Shown here: piece by piece, positions 1 through 10,109 of the stretch
How the letters are laid out: every line of letters begins with the position of its first letter
How positions within the stretch are numbered: position 1 is the stretch's first letter
NCBI RefSeq assembly: GCF_021010575.1
Contig: NZ_JAJNAG010000005.1
Location: 62,001-126,000, forward strand
Direction: 5' to 3'
DNA: 64,000 nt
From: Limnobaculum eriocheiris
GTDB taxonomy: Bacteria; Pseudomonadota; Gammaproteobacteria; Enterobacterales; Enterobacteriaceae
The notes under the pieces: generated by a model
What the model was told of the DNA's origin: nothing
The model's input: the letters and a program-made list of their open reading frames with translations, nothing else
Databases searched by the model: none
Translations under genes and position numbers: made by a program

Positions 1-3000
1 GATGGTAAAGAGTTCTTCTCTCGCAACTATGTTACTCATGGTATGGAGCAACTCTTCCGCGAGGGTATGCTTCGCCTATCAGGCAAATCAGACCAGGCAG
101 TGTTTGAACTCACCCAAGCCATGGGTGGTGGTAAAACCCACATGATGATTGCCCTAGGCTTGCTGGCAAAGCATGCCCATCTGCGCCCTGATGTGTTACC
201 TGCTGATTTAAGCGAGCGACTGGATTTTGGCAATGCTCGAATTGCTGCTTTTAATGGTCGTAATAACCCCGACAACTACATCTGGGGCGAAATTGCTACT
301 CAACTAGGCGAAGCAGAGAAAATAAAACCTCATTGGATCAATGGACCTAAATCCGTTGACCAGCAAAAATGGAAAGAGATAATCGGTGATACTCCCACGC
401 TGATTATGATCGACGAGTTGCCACCTTACCTCGATAACGCTAGCACCCAAGTATATGGTTCAGGCACCTTGGCAAATATGGTGGTTTACAGTCTAAGTAC
501 GCTGATGAGTGCAGCACTTGAGCTGCCTAACTGCTGTATCGTCATTGCCAACCTATCTGGTAGCTATGGTGCGCAAACCAAAACACTAAAAGAAGCTATT
601 TCTAATCTGCAGCAAGAAACCCGCAGGCAGTCGATGACCATTACCCCGGTGCAACTGTCAGGTAATGAAATTTATGAAATTTTAAAGAAGCGTCTTATTG
701 ATGAACTGCCGGACGAGCAAACTATCAGCGATGTCGCTGAGGAATATGCGCAGCAAGTAAAGAAAGCGGAAGACGGTGGCTACATCATTGCATCCAGCAT
801 CGAGCAAATTGCCGAACAGGTTAGAGAGACCTATCCCTTCCACCCATCGTTCAAGCACTTGGTTGCGCTTTTTAAAGAAAATGAAGGCTTCCGTCAAACA
901 CGCGGCTTGATGCAGTTTACCGCTCGCCTGCTGAAAAGCGTCGAGCAACGCCAAACAGATGACGTATTTCTAGTAGGCACTCAGCATCTAGACCTAAATG
1001 ACGAACAAGTCAAAGACGAGATTGAACGTATCTCGCCAAAACTGATTCCAGCTGTTACTAAAGATATTGCAGATAAAGGTGATTCCATTGCGGAAAGCAT
1101 CGATGCCGAACAAAGCAACGATGCCGCCAGTCAATTAATGACACTGCTATTGGCATCTTCACTATCACGTGCTGTGGGAGGGCGCATTGGCCTGTCAGAA
1201 AGTGAAGTAATTGAATTCTTGGCTGCGCCTAACCGTAAAGCTGATGAATTCTTAGAAGCCCTTCAAAAGCTGCGTGAGCAAGCTTGGTACTTACACCGTG
1301 AAGACCAGCGTTTCTTTATTAAAGAAACCGAAAACCTCTCTCGCCAGATAGAGCGTAACGCTAAGGAAATTCCCCAGCCCAAAATTGATCAAGCTCTGAT
1401 TAACCGGCTCAAGGGAATTCTTCAACCTAATCGACGCAACGTTTATCAGGAGGTTCAGATTCTTCCGCGTATGGACGAACTCAAGTTGAGTGGTCCTCGT
1501 GTACTGATTGTGATAAAGCCAGATGGCAAAGTACCACCTAATGAACTCATCAACTTCTTCGAGTTCCAGCAAGAAAAAAACAATCTATTGGTGCTTACTG
1601 GCCAAGACAGCATCATGGCCGATGCGGTGGAAGAACGCTTGCGCGAGCTCTATGCTATTGAGCAGATAGAGAAACGTCTCAAGTCTGGCGACACTTTATT
1701 TGAAGAAGCTCGAGACCGACTCGAAGAAGCGGAAGGCCGCTTTACCAAGGCACTTTCCGCCGCTTACAACACCATTCTTTTCCCTGGTATAGATGAGATC
1801 GATGGCTCTGAACGACTGCTCAAAGTTACCATAGACAATGGTTTGAAAGTGGGTGAAGGTGATCAATCAGCTGAAGTACAAATCGAAAACCTGATGGCTG
1901 ACCCACGGGCTAACTACAAACTGGCCGCTGATCTGAAAGATGACTTCGGGCAGTACTTCGCTATGGCCGAATCTGAACTGTGGCCTTCTGGTGCGAACAA
2001 CCGTCGCACCCCATGGAAAGATGTCGTCAACCGCGCCAAATGCAATCCGGGCTGGCCTTGGATGCCGGGTAGCGGTGGCATGGATACTTTAAAAACCGAG
2101 GCCCTGAAACAAGGTCGCTGGCGCTTGGGCGAAGACGGATATATTGAAAAAGGCCCATTCCCGAAAGAGAAAACCAGTGTCAACGTCTCGCTGTTGGGAA
2201 CCAGCCCAGATACGGGAGAGTCGCTAATCAGCCTAACACCGCGTAATGCGGGTGAGAGTCCGGTTATCTATTACTCAACCAAACCTGAAGTTCTCGAGAC
2301 CGACCCTAAGATTGACGATCTGGAAAACTTCAGCACTGCGGAAGGCACGCTGTATTTCAAGGTCGCCGATCCGACAGGAAAATACGAGACTGGACCAGCC
2401 ATCCGCTGGGTGGCAGACCTTAAGGTGCGACACCAGATTGAACCATCCGCCGATAAGCGTAAGGTCACCCTACAGTGCACACCGAAAGCCGACATGTTCT
2501 ACACGTTGGATGGTTCAAACCCCAAAGACGGGCAACACTACACCGCTCCGTTCGAAGTGGGTTCGGAAGCGGCCCGATTGCTGGTTTATGCAAAGTCAGG
2601 TGAAGCAACCAAAACAGCCGACTTCCAGATCCCACATAGCGGCGATAAAACAGTCCAGATTGATGACTCCAAGCCCGCGCGCCTGAACAGCGGCAAGCGT
2701 GTTCCACTGGATACAACGGACAAAGTCTTCACGGTTATTAACCGCTTTAAAGACCAGGCCAACACCCGTTTCAAAGGTGTACGTATCGAGATTGGCGAAG
2801 GTGAAAACACTGTGGGTATTCGCTTTGGCGAACGGCAGATCACCGCCGCTATGATCGAGGCGACCGTTAATAGCCTGCGCGATGTACTGAATGAAGCAGA
2901 TGCCAATGTCTCAATTGCAGTCAGAGACGGCATCGATTTTGAGAACGGCTTTGAAGCAAAAGAGTTCGCCAAATTAGTTGGTATTGAGTTAAAACCTGGA

Positions 3001-3021
3001 GACATTGCTCAGGACGAGTAA
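1..3021 (+). CDS. DUF499-family ATPase of a defence island (5' end outside window)
   Basis: The reading frame is open from base 1 and runs 1006 residues to the stop, so the start lies upstream of the window. An in-frame ATG at 43 is internal: the residues before it (EFFSRNYVTHG) belong to the conserved start of DUF499 proteins. A P-loop, GGGKTHMM, lies near visible residue 42 and a Walker B-like LIMIDELPP near 135. The middle is helical and charged. Near residues 833-850 the pattern FYTLDGSNPKDG resembles the short chitobiase C-terminal (CHB_HEX) beta module. DUF499 ATPases occur with DUF1156 methylases and helicases in phage-defence islands, exactly as here. The role as the energy-using or target-sensing subunit is inferred. 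The family assignment is from motif recognition only. Confidence 0.85.
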   Translation, partial: DGKEFFSRNYVTHGMEQLFREGMLRLSGKSDQAVFELTQAMGGGKTHMMIALGLLAKHAHLRPDVLPADLSERLDFGNARIAAFNGRNNPDNYIWGEIATQLGEAEKIKPHWINGPKSVDQQKWKEIIGDTPTLIMIDELPPYLDNASTQVYGSGTLANMVVYSLSTLMSAALELPNCCIVIANLSGSYGAQTKTLKEAISNLQQETRRQSMTITPVQLSGNEIYEILKKRLIDELPDEQTISDVAEEYAQQVKKAEDGGYIIASSIEQIAEQVRETYPFHPSFKHLVALFKENEGFRQTRGLMQFTARLLKSVEQRQTDDVFLVGTQHLDLNDEQVKDEIERISPKLIPAVTKDIADKGDSIAESIDAEQSNDAASQLMTLLLASSLSRAVGGRIGLSESEVIEFLAAPNRKADEFLEALQKLREQAWYLHREDQRFFIKETENLSRQIERNAKEIPQPKIDQALINRLKGILQPNRRNVYQEVQILPRMDELKLSGPRVLIVIKPDGKVPPNELINFFEFQQEKNNLLVLTGQDSIMADAVEERLRELYAIEQIEKRLKSGDTLFEEARDRLEEAEGRFTKALSAAYNTILFPGIDEIDGSERLLKVTIDNGLKVGEGDQSAEVQIENLMADPRANYKLAADLKDDFGQYFAMAESELWPSGANNRRTPWKDVVNRAKCNPGWPWMPGSGGMDTLKTEALKQGRWRLGEDGYIEKGPFPKEKTSVNVSLLGTSPDTGESLISLTPRNAGESPVIYYSTKPEVLETDPKIDDLENFSTAEGTLYFKVADPTGKYETGPAIRWVADLKVRHQIEPSADKRKVTLQCTPKADMFYTLDGSNPKDGQHYTAPFEVGSEAARLLVYAKSGEATKTADFQIPHSGDKTVQIDDSKPARLNSGKRVPLDTTDKVFTVINRFKDQANTRFKGVRIEIGEGENTVGIRFGERQITAAMIEATVNSLRDVLNEADANVSIAVRDGIDFENGFEAKEFAKLVGIELKPGDIAQDE

Positions 3022-3066
3022 GCGTCGCATTTGAGCGACACGTTTGAAGAAATAGAGGCAATAAAT

Positions 3067-4149
3067 ATGGCAAAGGCACCATCAAAGACAAGCAATACAG
3101 CGGTGAAGCATGTGACGCTGGGCTTTGGTGTGCCCGCTACAAGCGATCCGCATCACTTTAAAGTTATCATTCCCAAATCAAATAGTGGTCAAGTGCAAAT
3201 CAATGAGTACCTTGGTTTACAAGCCCAGAGTGACGAGTTTGCCGTGATTGAAAGGGTATTACTTGATCGTTCCCGTTGGACGGCTATACGCTCAGAAGTT
3301 CAGCGTACATTTAACGTTAGGCTGAAAAGCTATGGCTTAAGTACAAGCACATGGCAAGCAGGAGAAAACGTCGTTGATCGCCTTTTGGGCAAAGAGCTAT
3401 GTGTTCTAGCATGGGCCATTGAAGGAATGGATGTTGAAAATATTCCAGTTGCTGTGCGTAATTGGTTGGCATTAGTACCGGAAGAACGCTGGTGGTTATT
3501 CGGCATGACAGCAAGAAGCACAGGATCTGCAGATGACCGTGACGTCGGTTGGCGTATTGCACTGCGTCATGCCCTAGGTGATATTGTTCAGGCTGAACAG
3601 GTAGAATTTTCCCAAAACAAAGATGCAAATTATTCTCGTGAAGTAACACGATCACAAGATATTAAAGAAACATCAGAAACCTATAGCGATAAGCAACTAA
3701 ATAATGGTTCAGGCTTATTGCTTCATGTCTCGTCTGAGAATGGCAACCCTTTGCTGCCATTAGCTCATGCAAGCACCAAACTTGACCAAGATGATTTAGC
3801 GATAGGCGAAGAAAACTTATTTCTGTTTGAAGCAAAGCATGCCAAAGCGATCGGACTTCCTGTTGGCAATAAGAGTAGCCCTGAGTTTTTAGTGAAAAAG
3901 GGGTCTACCGCAAACATCGCAATGGCCAAATCATTACGTCCTGCTATTAGAGATTTACGCCAACAGATGCTTGAACAAGGAATATTGCTTCAACAAGGAG
4001 AAGTTTATTCTTTCTCACAAGATTATTTGTTCAAAAGCCCCAGTGCTGCCGCTTGTGTAATAGCTGGTAATCCGCGCAGCGGCATGGATGCATGGAAAGA
4101 TTTGCAAGGCCATAGCCTAAAAGATTTAGGCTATGGCAAAAAGGCCTGA
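3067..4149 (+). CDS. DUF3780-DUF4357 fusion protein of the defence island
   Basis: This gene encodes 360 residues. The start is taken at ATG 3067 (MAKAPSK) rather than the TTG 36 bases upstream, because purine-rich sequence lies before it and the conserved region begins soon after. Residues 15-180 (FGVP...HHFKVIIP, VPEERWWLFGMTA, GWRIALRHAL) match what I recall of DUF3780, a family found next to DUF499 and DUF1156 genes. Residues about 318-353 (YLFKSPSAAACVIAG, then AWKDLQGHSL) look like DUF4357, a small domain often at the C-terminus of nucleases and methylases. No catalytic residues are obvious. It sits 45 bases after the ATPase gene and is probably in the same operon. The molecular role is unknown; an adaptor or DNA-recognition subunit is a guess. 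Confidence 0.72.
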   Translation: MAKAPSKTSNTAVKHVTLGFGVPATSDPHHFKVIIPKSNSGQVQINEYLGLQAQSDEFAVIERVLLDRSRWTAIRSEVQRTFNVRLKSYGLSTSTWQAGENVVDRLLGKELCVLAWAIEGMDVENIPVAVRNWLALVPEERWWLFGMTARSTGSADDRDVGWRIALRHALGDIVQAEQVEFSQNKDANYSREVTRSQDIKETSETYSDKQLNNGSGLLLHVSSENGNPLLPLAHASTKLDQDDLAIGEENLFLFEAKHAKAIGLPVGNKSSPEFLVKKGSTANIAMAKSLRPAIRDLRQQMLEQGILLQQGEVYSFSQDYLFKSPSAAACVIAGNPRSGMDAWKDLQGHSLKDLGYGKKA

Positions 4150-4268
4150 ACAACCGCCGTTGCAATAGCTAGAAAACACTTTTGGCTTTTGAAGAATATA
4201 AAATTAAACGAAAAACAGCGGGAGCAAGAAATCAGCATTTGCTCAGTATGTTTGGAGACGAATATTAA

Positions 4269-7200
4269 ATGACAGAACTAACACCATTCGCACTCAAGGA
4301 TGCGCCCGCACTCATTGAAGCGGTCTATCCCGCGCAGAAAATATCATTCGAAGCGCAAAAAGAACGCAAAGCCAATCTTGGTCAAACGCTTACAGGTTTG
4401 GGGTCCTACTGGAAAGGTAGAAAGCCGCTGATCCTTGTTCGCTCCGTAGTGCTCGGCACGCTGCTACCTCAAACCGAAGACACTGAAAAAGATCTCGAAA
4501 TATTCGAAATGCTGATGGGCTTTGATATCGAAAGTCTCGCTAAGCGCGCGCTCATTCAAAATGACATTAAACCCGCAGAAATCGCAGCACGCATTCAGCT
4601 GCACAATCCCTGGGATTACTTTAGTCACAACGTCAAAGTCACTGACGCTAATTTCAATGATATTGATACTCTGCAGTTTCCCATCAATAGCGATGCGCTC
4701 GGTTTAAAGCTGCGCTGGCGTCGCGACATTGAAGAGAATGAAAAGCTCGCTATTTATCGTGACTATTTAGAAACCGTCGAAGGCTACGAGGCAAAGGCAA
4801 GTCTTTGCAAAAGACCGGAAGAAGTAGATCAGGAGTGGCTCTATGAACACATTTGGTCCAGCGTCAATCGACACTATCAAAGCCTCAGCATTAAGTCCAA
4901 ATCACATCAAGAACTGATAGAGCAGCTTGGTCAACTTCGCTATGGGCACCGTCCCAAAGTAGCCGACACTTTCAGTGGTGGTGGCTCAATTCCGTTTGAA
5001 GCAGCCAGATTAGGATGCGATGTATATGCATCTGATTTAAACCCAGTTGCACTTATGCTGACCTGGGGCGCTATGAATGTGATCGGCGCCTCACCAGAAA
5101 GAAAGCAAGAAATTGAAGCCGCCCAGAAAAACGTGGCAAACATTGTCGATCAAGAAATAACTGCTCTAGGCATTGAACACGACCACCACGGTAATCGTGC
5201 AAAGTCGTACCTGTATTGCTTGGAAACCAAATGCCCAGAAACCGGCTGGATGGTGCCAATGTCTCCGAGCTGGGTTATTTCCAAGTTAAAGAATGTCATC
5301 GCAAAACTGGTTCCCGATCACGATCATAAGCGCTTCAATATTGAAGTGGTTACAAACGCCAGTGCTGCTGAAATGAAAGCGGCAGATCAAGGTACCGTAA
5401 GAGATGGCGCTTTGGTGTATGAGCTGGATGGAAAAACCTATCGAACTCCAATAAAAACCCTGAGAGGCGACTATAAAGACTCTGATGGAAATACGAAAAA
5501 CCGACTTCGTCTTTGGGAGAAAGAAGATTTTGCTCCGCGTACGGACGACATTTTTCAAGAGCGACTCTATGCCATCCATTGGATAACCAAAGACACTTTA
5601 GATCAGAGCCGCCAAGAAACATTTTTTACAGGTGTCACTGAAAAAGATTTAGAACGGGAGGCCTTAGTTAACGATATTGTTCGGAAGAATATCGAAGCTT
5701 GGCAGCAATCTGGCCTTATCCCAGACATGAAAATTGAGCCTGGATACAACACTACACAACCCATCAGGGAAAGGGGATGGACCTATTGGCATCATCTTTT
5801 TAATGGGAGGCAACTTTTACTGTTCGCGTTGTATTTCAAAAACTCCACTCCAGAAGACTACATTTTTAACGCGAAGACACTGGACTGGAATGCGCGAATT
5901 GCCAACTGGATGATTCATTGGGAAAAGACTAACAACGTTTTTTATAACCAAGCTCTTAATACATTTTTTAATTACGGTATCCGCTGCTTTACCAGTCATG
6001 AGGCTGGGCGATCATTTGGTTTTGCCAATGCGCCAATTCCTGATGTAACTGTAAAAATTAAAAATCATGAAGCATCGGCATTAACTGAGTCGAACGACGT
6101 TTACATCACTGATCCTCCTTATGCCGATGCTGTTCATTATCACGAAATCACTGAGTACTTCATCGCATGGCTACGTAAGAATCCACCCAAACCATTTGAT
6201 GAATGGACCTGGGATTCGCGCCGCGCCTTAGCCATCAAGGGCTCTGGTGACGACTTTCGCAAAGGTATGGTCAAGGCCTATAAAGCCATGGCAGACCATA
6301 TGCCCGACAATGGCATGCAATGCGTAATGTTCACCCACCAGGATACCGGCGTTTGGTCGGACATGATTGGTATTTTCTGGGCCTCCGGTTTGCAGGTGGT
6401 TGGCGCATGGTACATCGCCACGGAGACCAGTACCGAGCTGAAAAAAGGCGGTTATGTACAAGGTACAGTGATACTGATGCTGCGTAAGCGGCCTGTCGGT
6501 GAAAACGCGGGTTTCAAACAACGACTGCTCCCTGCTGTACGCGCGGAAGTAAAACGCCAGATCGAAACCATGATGCACCTCAACGACGAAGTGAAAGACA
6601 AGCTGGGTGAACCAGTCTTTAACGATTCCGATCTGCAAATGGCCGGTTATGCGGCGGCTCTCAAAGTGCTGACCTCCTATACCCATATTGGCGGTGAAGA
6701 TGTTACCAGCTTTGCCCTGCGGCCACGCACCAAGGGTGAAGTGACGGTTGTGGATGAGATCGTGCAACAAGCCGCTGAAGCCGCAAACAGCTTGCTGGTG
6801 CCGGAAGGTTTGTCTGCCGATACTTGGCAAAAGATCAACGGCATTCAGCGCTTCTATTTGCGCATGATGGACATTGAAACCACCGGCGCCTCTAAGCTCG
6901 ACAACTACCAGAACTTTGCCAAAGCCTTCCGCGTTGAAGATTACGGCCGGGTAATGGGCAATATGACTGCCAACAAGGCACAACTGAAGCGGATCCCTGA
7001 GTTTGCCTCTCGCGACCTGACAGATAGCACTGAAATCGGCTCCACTTGGCTGGGTCACCTGGTTATTGGTTTGCAACAGATCCTCAACGAGAAGGAACCG
7101 CAGACGGTTATCAGTCAGCTGCAAGCGGATTTGCCCGACTTTATGGAAGTGCGGCCAATACTGATCGACATGCTGACCTTTATTGAGAAAAAGGCCCCAG

Positions 7201-7271
7201 AAAAAGTCACTCGCGATTCCGCTGAAGTGTTAGGTGCGCGATTGAAGAATATGCGTGTGCTCGGGCAGTGA
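4269..7271 (+). CDS. DUF1156 adenine/cytosine-N4 DNA methyltransferase
   Basis: This is a 1000-residue protein. The N-terminus (LIEAVYPAQKISFEAQKERKA) is typical of DUF1156 methylases. A SAM-binding motif I-like ADTFSGGGSIPFEAA is near residue 228, followed by a DLNP acidic strand, and the catalytic DPPY motif (TDPPYADAVHYHE) is near residue 614. DPPY marks amino-group methylation of adenine or cytosine-N4. It would methylate host DNA so that the nuclease/helicase partners spare it. A 119-base gap separates it from the preceding gene, longer than elsewhere in the island, so it may have its own promoter. The next gene follows after 87 bases. The family is clear; the recognition sequence cannot be read from the protein. 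Confidence 0.9.
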   Translation: MTELTPFALKDAPALIEAVYPAQKISFEAQKERKANLGQTLTGLGSYWKGRKPLILVRSVVLGTLLPQTEDTEKDLEIFEMLMGFDIESLAKRALIQNDIKPAEIAARIQLHNPWDYFSHNVKVTDANFNDIDTLQFPINSDALGLKLRWRRDIEENEKLAIYRDYLETVEGYEAKASLCKRPEEVDQEWLYEHIWSSVNRHYQSLSIKSKSHQELIEQLGQLRYGHRPKVADTFSGGGSIPFEAARLGCDVYASDLNPVALMLTWGAMNVIGASPERKQEIEAAQKNVANIVDQEITALGIEHDHHGNRAKSYLYCLETKCPETGWMVPMSPSWVISKLKNVIAKLVPDHDHKRFNIEVVTNASAAEMKAADQGTVRDGALVYELDGKTYRTPIKTLRGDYKDSDGNTKNRLRLWEKEDFAPRTDDIFQERLYAIHWITKDTLDQSRQETFFTGVTEKDLEREALVNDIVRKNIEAWQQSGLIPDMKIEPGYNTTQPIRERGWTYWHHLFNGRQLLLFALYFKNSTPEDYIFNAKTLDWNARIANWMIHWEKTNNVFYNQALNTFFNYGIRCFTSHEAGRSFGFANAPIPDVTVKIKNHEASALTESNDVYITDPPYADAVHYHEITEYFIAWLRKNPPKPFDEWTWDSRRALAIKGSGDDFRKGMVKAYKAMADHMPDNGMQCVMFTHQDTGVWSDMIGIFWASGLQVVGAWYIATETSTELKKGGYVQGTVILMLRKRPVGENAGFKQRLLPAVRAEVKRQIETMMHLNDEVKDKLGEPVFNDSDLQMAGYAAALKVLTSYTHIGGEDVTSFALRPRTKGEVTVVDEIVQQAAEAANSLLVPEGLSADTWQKINGIQRFYLRMMDIETTGASKLDNYQNFAKAFRVEDYGRVMGNMTANKAQLKRIPEFASRDLTDSTEIGSTWLGHLVIGLQQILNEKEPQTVISQLQADLPDFMEVRPILIDMLTFIEKKAPEKVTRDSAEVLGARLKNMRVLGQ

Positions 7272-7358
7272 TAGTGGCACCAATAAATATGAGAGCCCAA
7301 TGAAACGATTAGTTGAGTGACAACTGGGTATAAAGAAAGGCATGGAGATTCCGCAGCA

Positions 7359-10109
7359 ATGAGCATTCGTCGATTTTCATCGCGCACCCATAGGCTCGAC
7401 AGTAGCTTTTTACTAGAGTACCTGAAAGGTGCTCGCAGCTATAAGCGTATTGCGGGTTACTTTACTAGCTCGCTGTTTGAAGTGGCCAACGAGCTGATTG
7501 AGTCCATCCCCGATGTGAAAATCGTCTGTAATGTGGATATCCATCCCGACGACCTGAAGGTGGCTCAGCTGCGTGAGTCGAAGATGATCGGCCGCTGGAA
7601 TGAGCGGGATATTGAAGCCGAAAGCTTACTTAACCGTGACCGCTATCGCCGTCTGGACAGCTTCCTCGCCAAGCATGGTCAGGTCATCCGCGTTGCCCCA
7701 GACAGCATTTGCGGTTTTCTGCATGGCAAAGCGGGGGTTATTGAGCTAGCCGACGGCAAAAAAATTGGCTTCATTGGCTCCATGAACGAGACCAGCAGCG
7801 GCTGGCAACGTCACTATGAAATTCTTTGGGAAGACGAATCACCGGAAGGTGTGCAGTGGATTGAGCAGGAGTTTGAGTATTTGTGGAATGCTGCTCGTCC
7901 ATTACCTGAAGCAGTGATCCGAGAGGTGAAGCGCCGTGGCTATCGCAGAGAGGTGCTGTTTGAAGATATCGTCGAAGACGATGATATTGCACCCGCTGCG
8001 CTGATTGAGTCCCCATTGTATCGCCAAGGTTTCTCTTTGCAGCCCTGGCAACAAGGCTTTGTCAGCGAGTGCGTTCGCCATTATCACAACCACGGTATTG
8101 TGCGTTTACTGATTGCTGATGAGGTTGGCCTGGGTAAAACCCTATCCATGGCCACTGCGGCGCTTTCGCTGTGTTTGCTGAGCGACAGAGATAGCAAGAA
8201 GCGTAAGCCCGTCATCATTTTCGCCCCAGCGACCCTCTGCGAGCAGTGGCAAGTAGAAATGATTGATAAGCTGGGCATTCCCTGTGCCCGCTGGCAAACC
8301 CAAAAGAAAGCATGGCTGGACCCTGAAGGACGAATTATTTCTCCTTCAGGGCAAGAGCATATTGCCAAGTGTCCGCTGCGCGTTGGCATCGTATCCACCG
8401 GGCTAATGATGCGCGATTCTTTAGAAAAGCAGCATCTGCTGGGGTTGCGCTTTGGCGTGTCTATATTGGATGAAGCCCATAAGGCGCGCAGTCGGCAGGG
8501 TTTCGGCAAAGACGCCGGCACCCACAATGAATTACTAGCCTTTATGCGCGAGATTGCTGCGCGATCAGACCATGTCATTCTGGGTACGGCGACACCTATA
8601 CAAACCCGCCCCGAAGATTTGTGGGACTTGATTGGTATCCTACATCAGGGCAGTGGCAATTTCGTACTAGGCAACGACTTTGCCAAATGGCACCGTCCAC
8701 CGGAGGTGCTGCCTATTTTATCTGGTGAGCAGCGCGTTACCGAGCCGAGCTTCGCCTGGGAACTGCTTCGCTCACCACTGCCCGTCGTCGATTCAACTAA
8801 CGAGCAGTTCGCACGCCGCTTATTCAGCTCTCTTCGTCAGGATCTTGGATTAATTAATCAGAACGACAAGTGGGACATTAAGAGCACGCTCTCTGATTTG
8901 TCCGATGACTCGCTGGAATACCTTGAAGATGAACTGGATCGAAATATATCGGGTGCCAGTTTTTTTCAGCGGGAAAATCCATTTATCCGTCATGTCGTTT
9001 TACGTAAACGTGTAACGCTCGAAGATGCCGGACTTTTACCACGCATAGGCGTCGACTTGCATCCCGACCGGGAGTTGTCGAAGGAAATCCACCAATTTAA
9101 CAGCTTGTTCGAGGGTAAAGCTCTGCGTACAAGCGAGGATTTCAGACAAGCCTACGCCGAAGCGCGGCACTTCGGGAAGGCTCTTGCGCAAAGTGGCAAA
9201 GGCAGCGGGTTTATGAAAAACCTGATGGAGCAACGGATTTGCTCAAGTATTGCGGCTGGACTAAACACAGCTCGAATGCTGCTGGAAGGCCGAACTGTTC
9301 GTGAGGAAAGTGACGAGCAGCTGATAGAGGTTAAAGCCGAAAGCCCGGATGAAATTGCCGTTCTCGAACGAATGATCGCCCGGCTTGAGCGCATTGAAGA
9401 AGACCCAAAGCTCAACGCAGTAATCCATTACCTCGAAAAAGAGAAGTGGCTGAAGTTTGGCGTCATTATTTTTAGCCAGTACTACGACACGGCCAAGTGG
9501 GTTGCAGATTCGCTCGCCGAGCGTTACCCAGACCAAGCGGTAGGCCTGTATGCCGGCGCAGGTCGCAGTCGGCTGTACCAAAAGGGTGACAGCGTCAATA
9601 TTGAACGGGAAACACTGAAACGCATGGTGGCCGAGCACCAGCTTGAAATCATGGTCGCCACCGATGCCGCTTGCGAAGGTTTAAACCTTCAGACACTCGG
9701 TACCTTGATCAATATCGACCTGCCATGGAACCCTACTCGTTTAGAACAACGTATCGGTCGAATCAAGCGCTTTGGTCAAGTGCGAGAAAAGGTCGACATG
9801 CTAAACCTCGTCAACGAACAAACAGTCGACGAAAAAGTTTACGAGAAGCTGTCCGAACGAATGCAAGATCGCTACAACCTGTTTGGCTCACTGCCCGATA
9901 CCATTCGCGATGAATGGATTGAGGATATCGAAACCATGGGCGAAAAAATGGATGAGTATATCAACGCCCAGAAACAGGCCAATGGATTCGACCTGCGCTA
10001 CACCGAGACCATGTCTTCATCCGAAAAAGATTGGCGGGATTGCTCCAACGTACTCTCGCGCCGAGATTTTACTGAACTGATGACATACGGATGGAGTGAA
10101 AGCAAATGA
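7359..10109 (+). CDS. PLD-like nuclease/SNF2-type helicase fusion
   Basis: The protein is 916 residues from ATG 7359; an upstream GTG at 7317 is possible but lacks a better ribosome site. Residues about 20-180 form a phospholipase D-like domain with a single HxK motif (FLHGKAG near 117, then GSMNETS). The SNF2/SF2 helicase core follows: Walker A DEVGLGKT near 252, DEAH box near 370, GTATP motif III near 407, and a C-terminal helicase domain with ATDAACEGLNLQ and the arginine finger motif QRIGRIKRFGQ near 790. Such PLD-helicase proteins are translocases in defence systems related to DISARM. It overlaps the next gene by four bases (ATGA), which suggests translational coupling to the nuclease. 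Its target is inferred to be unmodified incoming DNA. Confidence 0.88.
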   Translation: MSIRRFSSRTHRLDSSFLLEYLKGARSYKRIAGYFTSSLFEVANELIESIPDVKIVCNVDIHPDDLKVAQLRESKMIGRWNERDIEAESLLNRDRYRRLDSFLAKHGQVIRVAPDSICGFLHGKAGVIELADGKKIGFIGSMNETSSGWQRHYEILWEDESPEGVQWIEQEFEYLWNAARPLPEAVIREVKRRGYRREVLFEDIVEDDDIAPAALIESPLYRQGFSLQPWQQGFVSECVRHYHNHGIVRLLIADEVGLGKTLSMATAALSLCLLSDRDSKKRKPVIIFAPATLCEQWQVEMIDKLGIPCARWQTQKKAWLDPEGRIISPSGQEHIAKCPLRVGIVSTGLMMRDSLEKQHLLGLRFGVSILDEAHKARSRQGFGKDAGTHNELLAFMREIAARSDHVILGTATPIQTRPEDLWDLIGILHQGSGNFVLGNDFAKWHRPPEVLPILSGEQRVTEPSFAWELLRSPLPVVDSTNEQFARRLFSSLRQDLGLINQNDKWDIKSTLSDLSDDSLEYLEDELDRNISGASFFQRENPFIRHVVLRKRVTLEDAGLLPRIGVDLHPDRELSKEIHQFNSLFEGKALRTSEDFRQAYAEARHFGKALAQSGKGSGFMKNLMEQRICSSIAAGLNTARMLLEGRTVREESDEQLIEVKAESPDEIAVLERMIARLERIEEDPKLNAVIHYLEKEKWLKFGVIIFSQYYDTAKWVADSLAERYPDQAVGLYAGAGRSRLYQKGDSVNIERETLKRMVAEHQLEIMVATDAACEGLNLQTLGTLINIDLPWNPTRLEQRIGRIKRFGQVREKVDMLNLVNEQTVDEKVYEKLSERMQDRYNLFGSLPDTIRDEWIEDIETMGEKMDEYINAQKQANGFDLRYTETMSSSEKDWRDCSNVLSRRDFTELMTYGWSESK

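Noticed and set aside
6228-7124. Open frame of 298 codons on the minus strand
   Set aside because: It lies wholly within the DUF1156 methylase gene, is antisense, has no family features and no ribosome site; it is a shadow of the codon use on the other strand.
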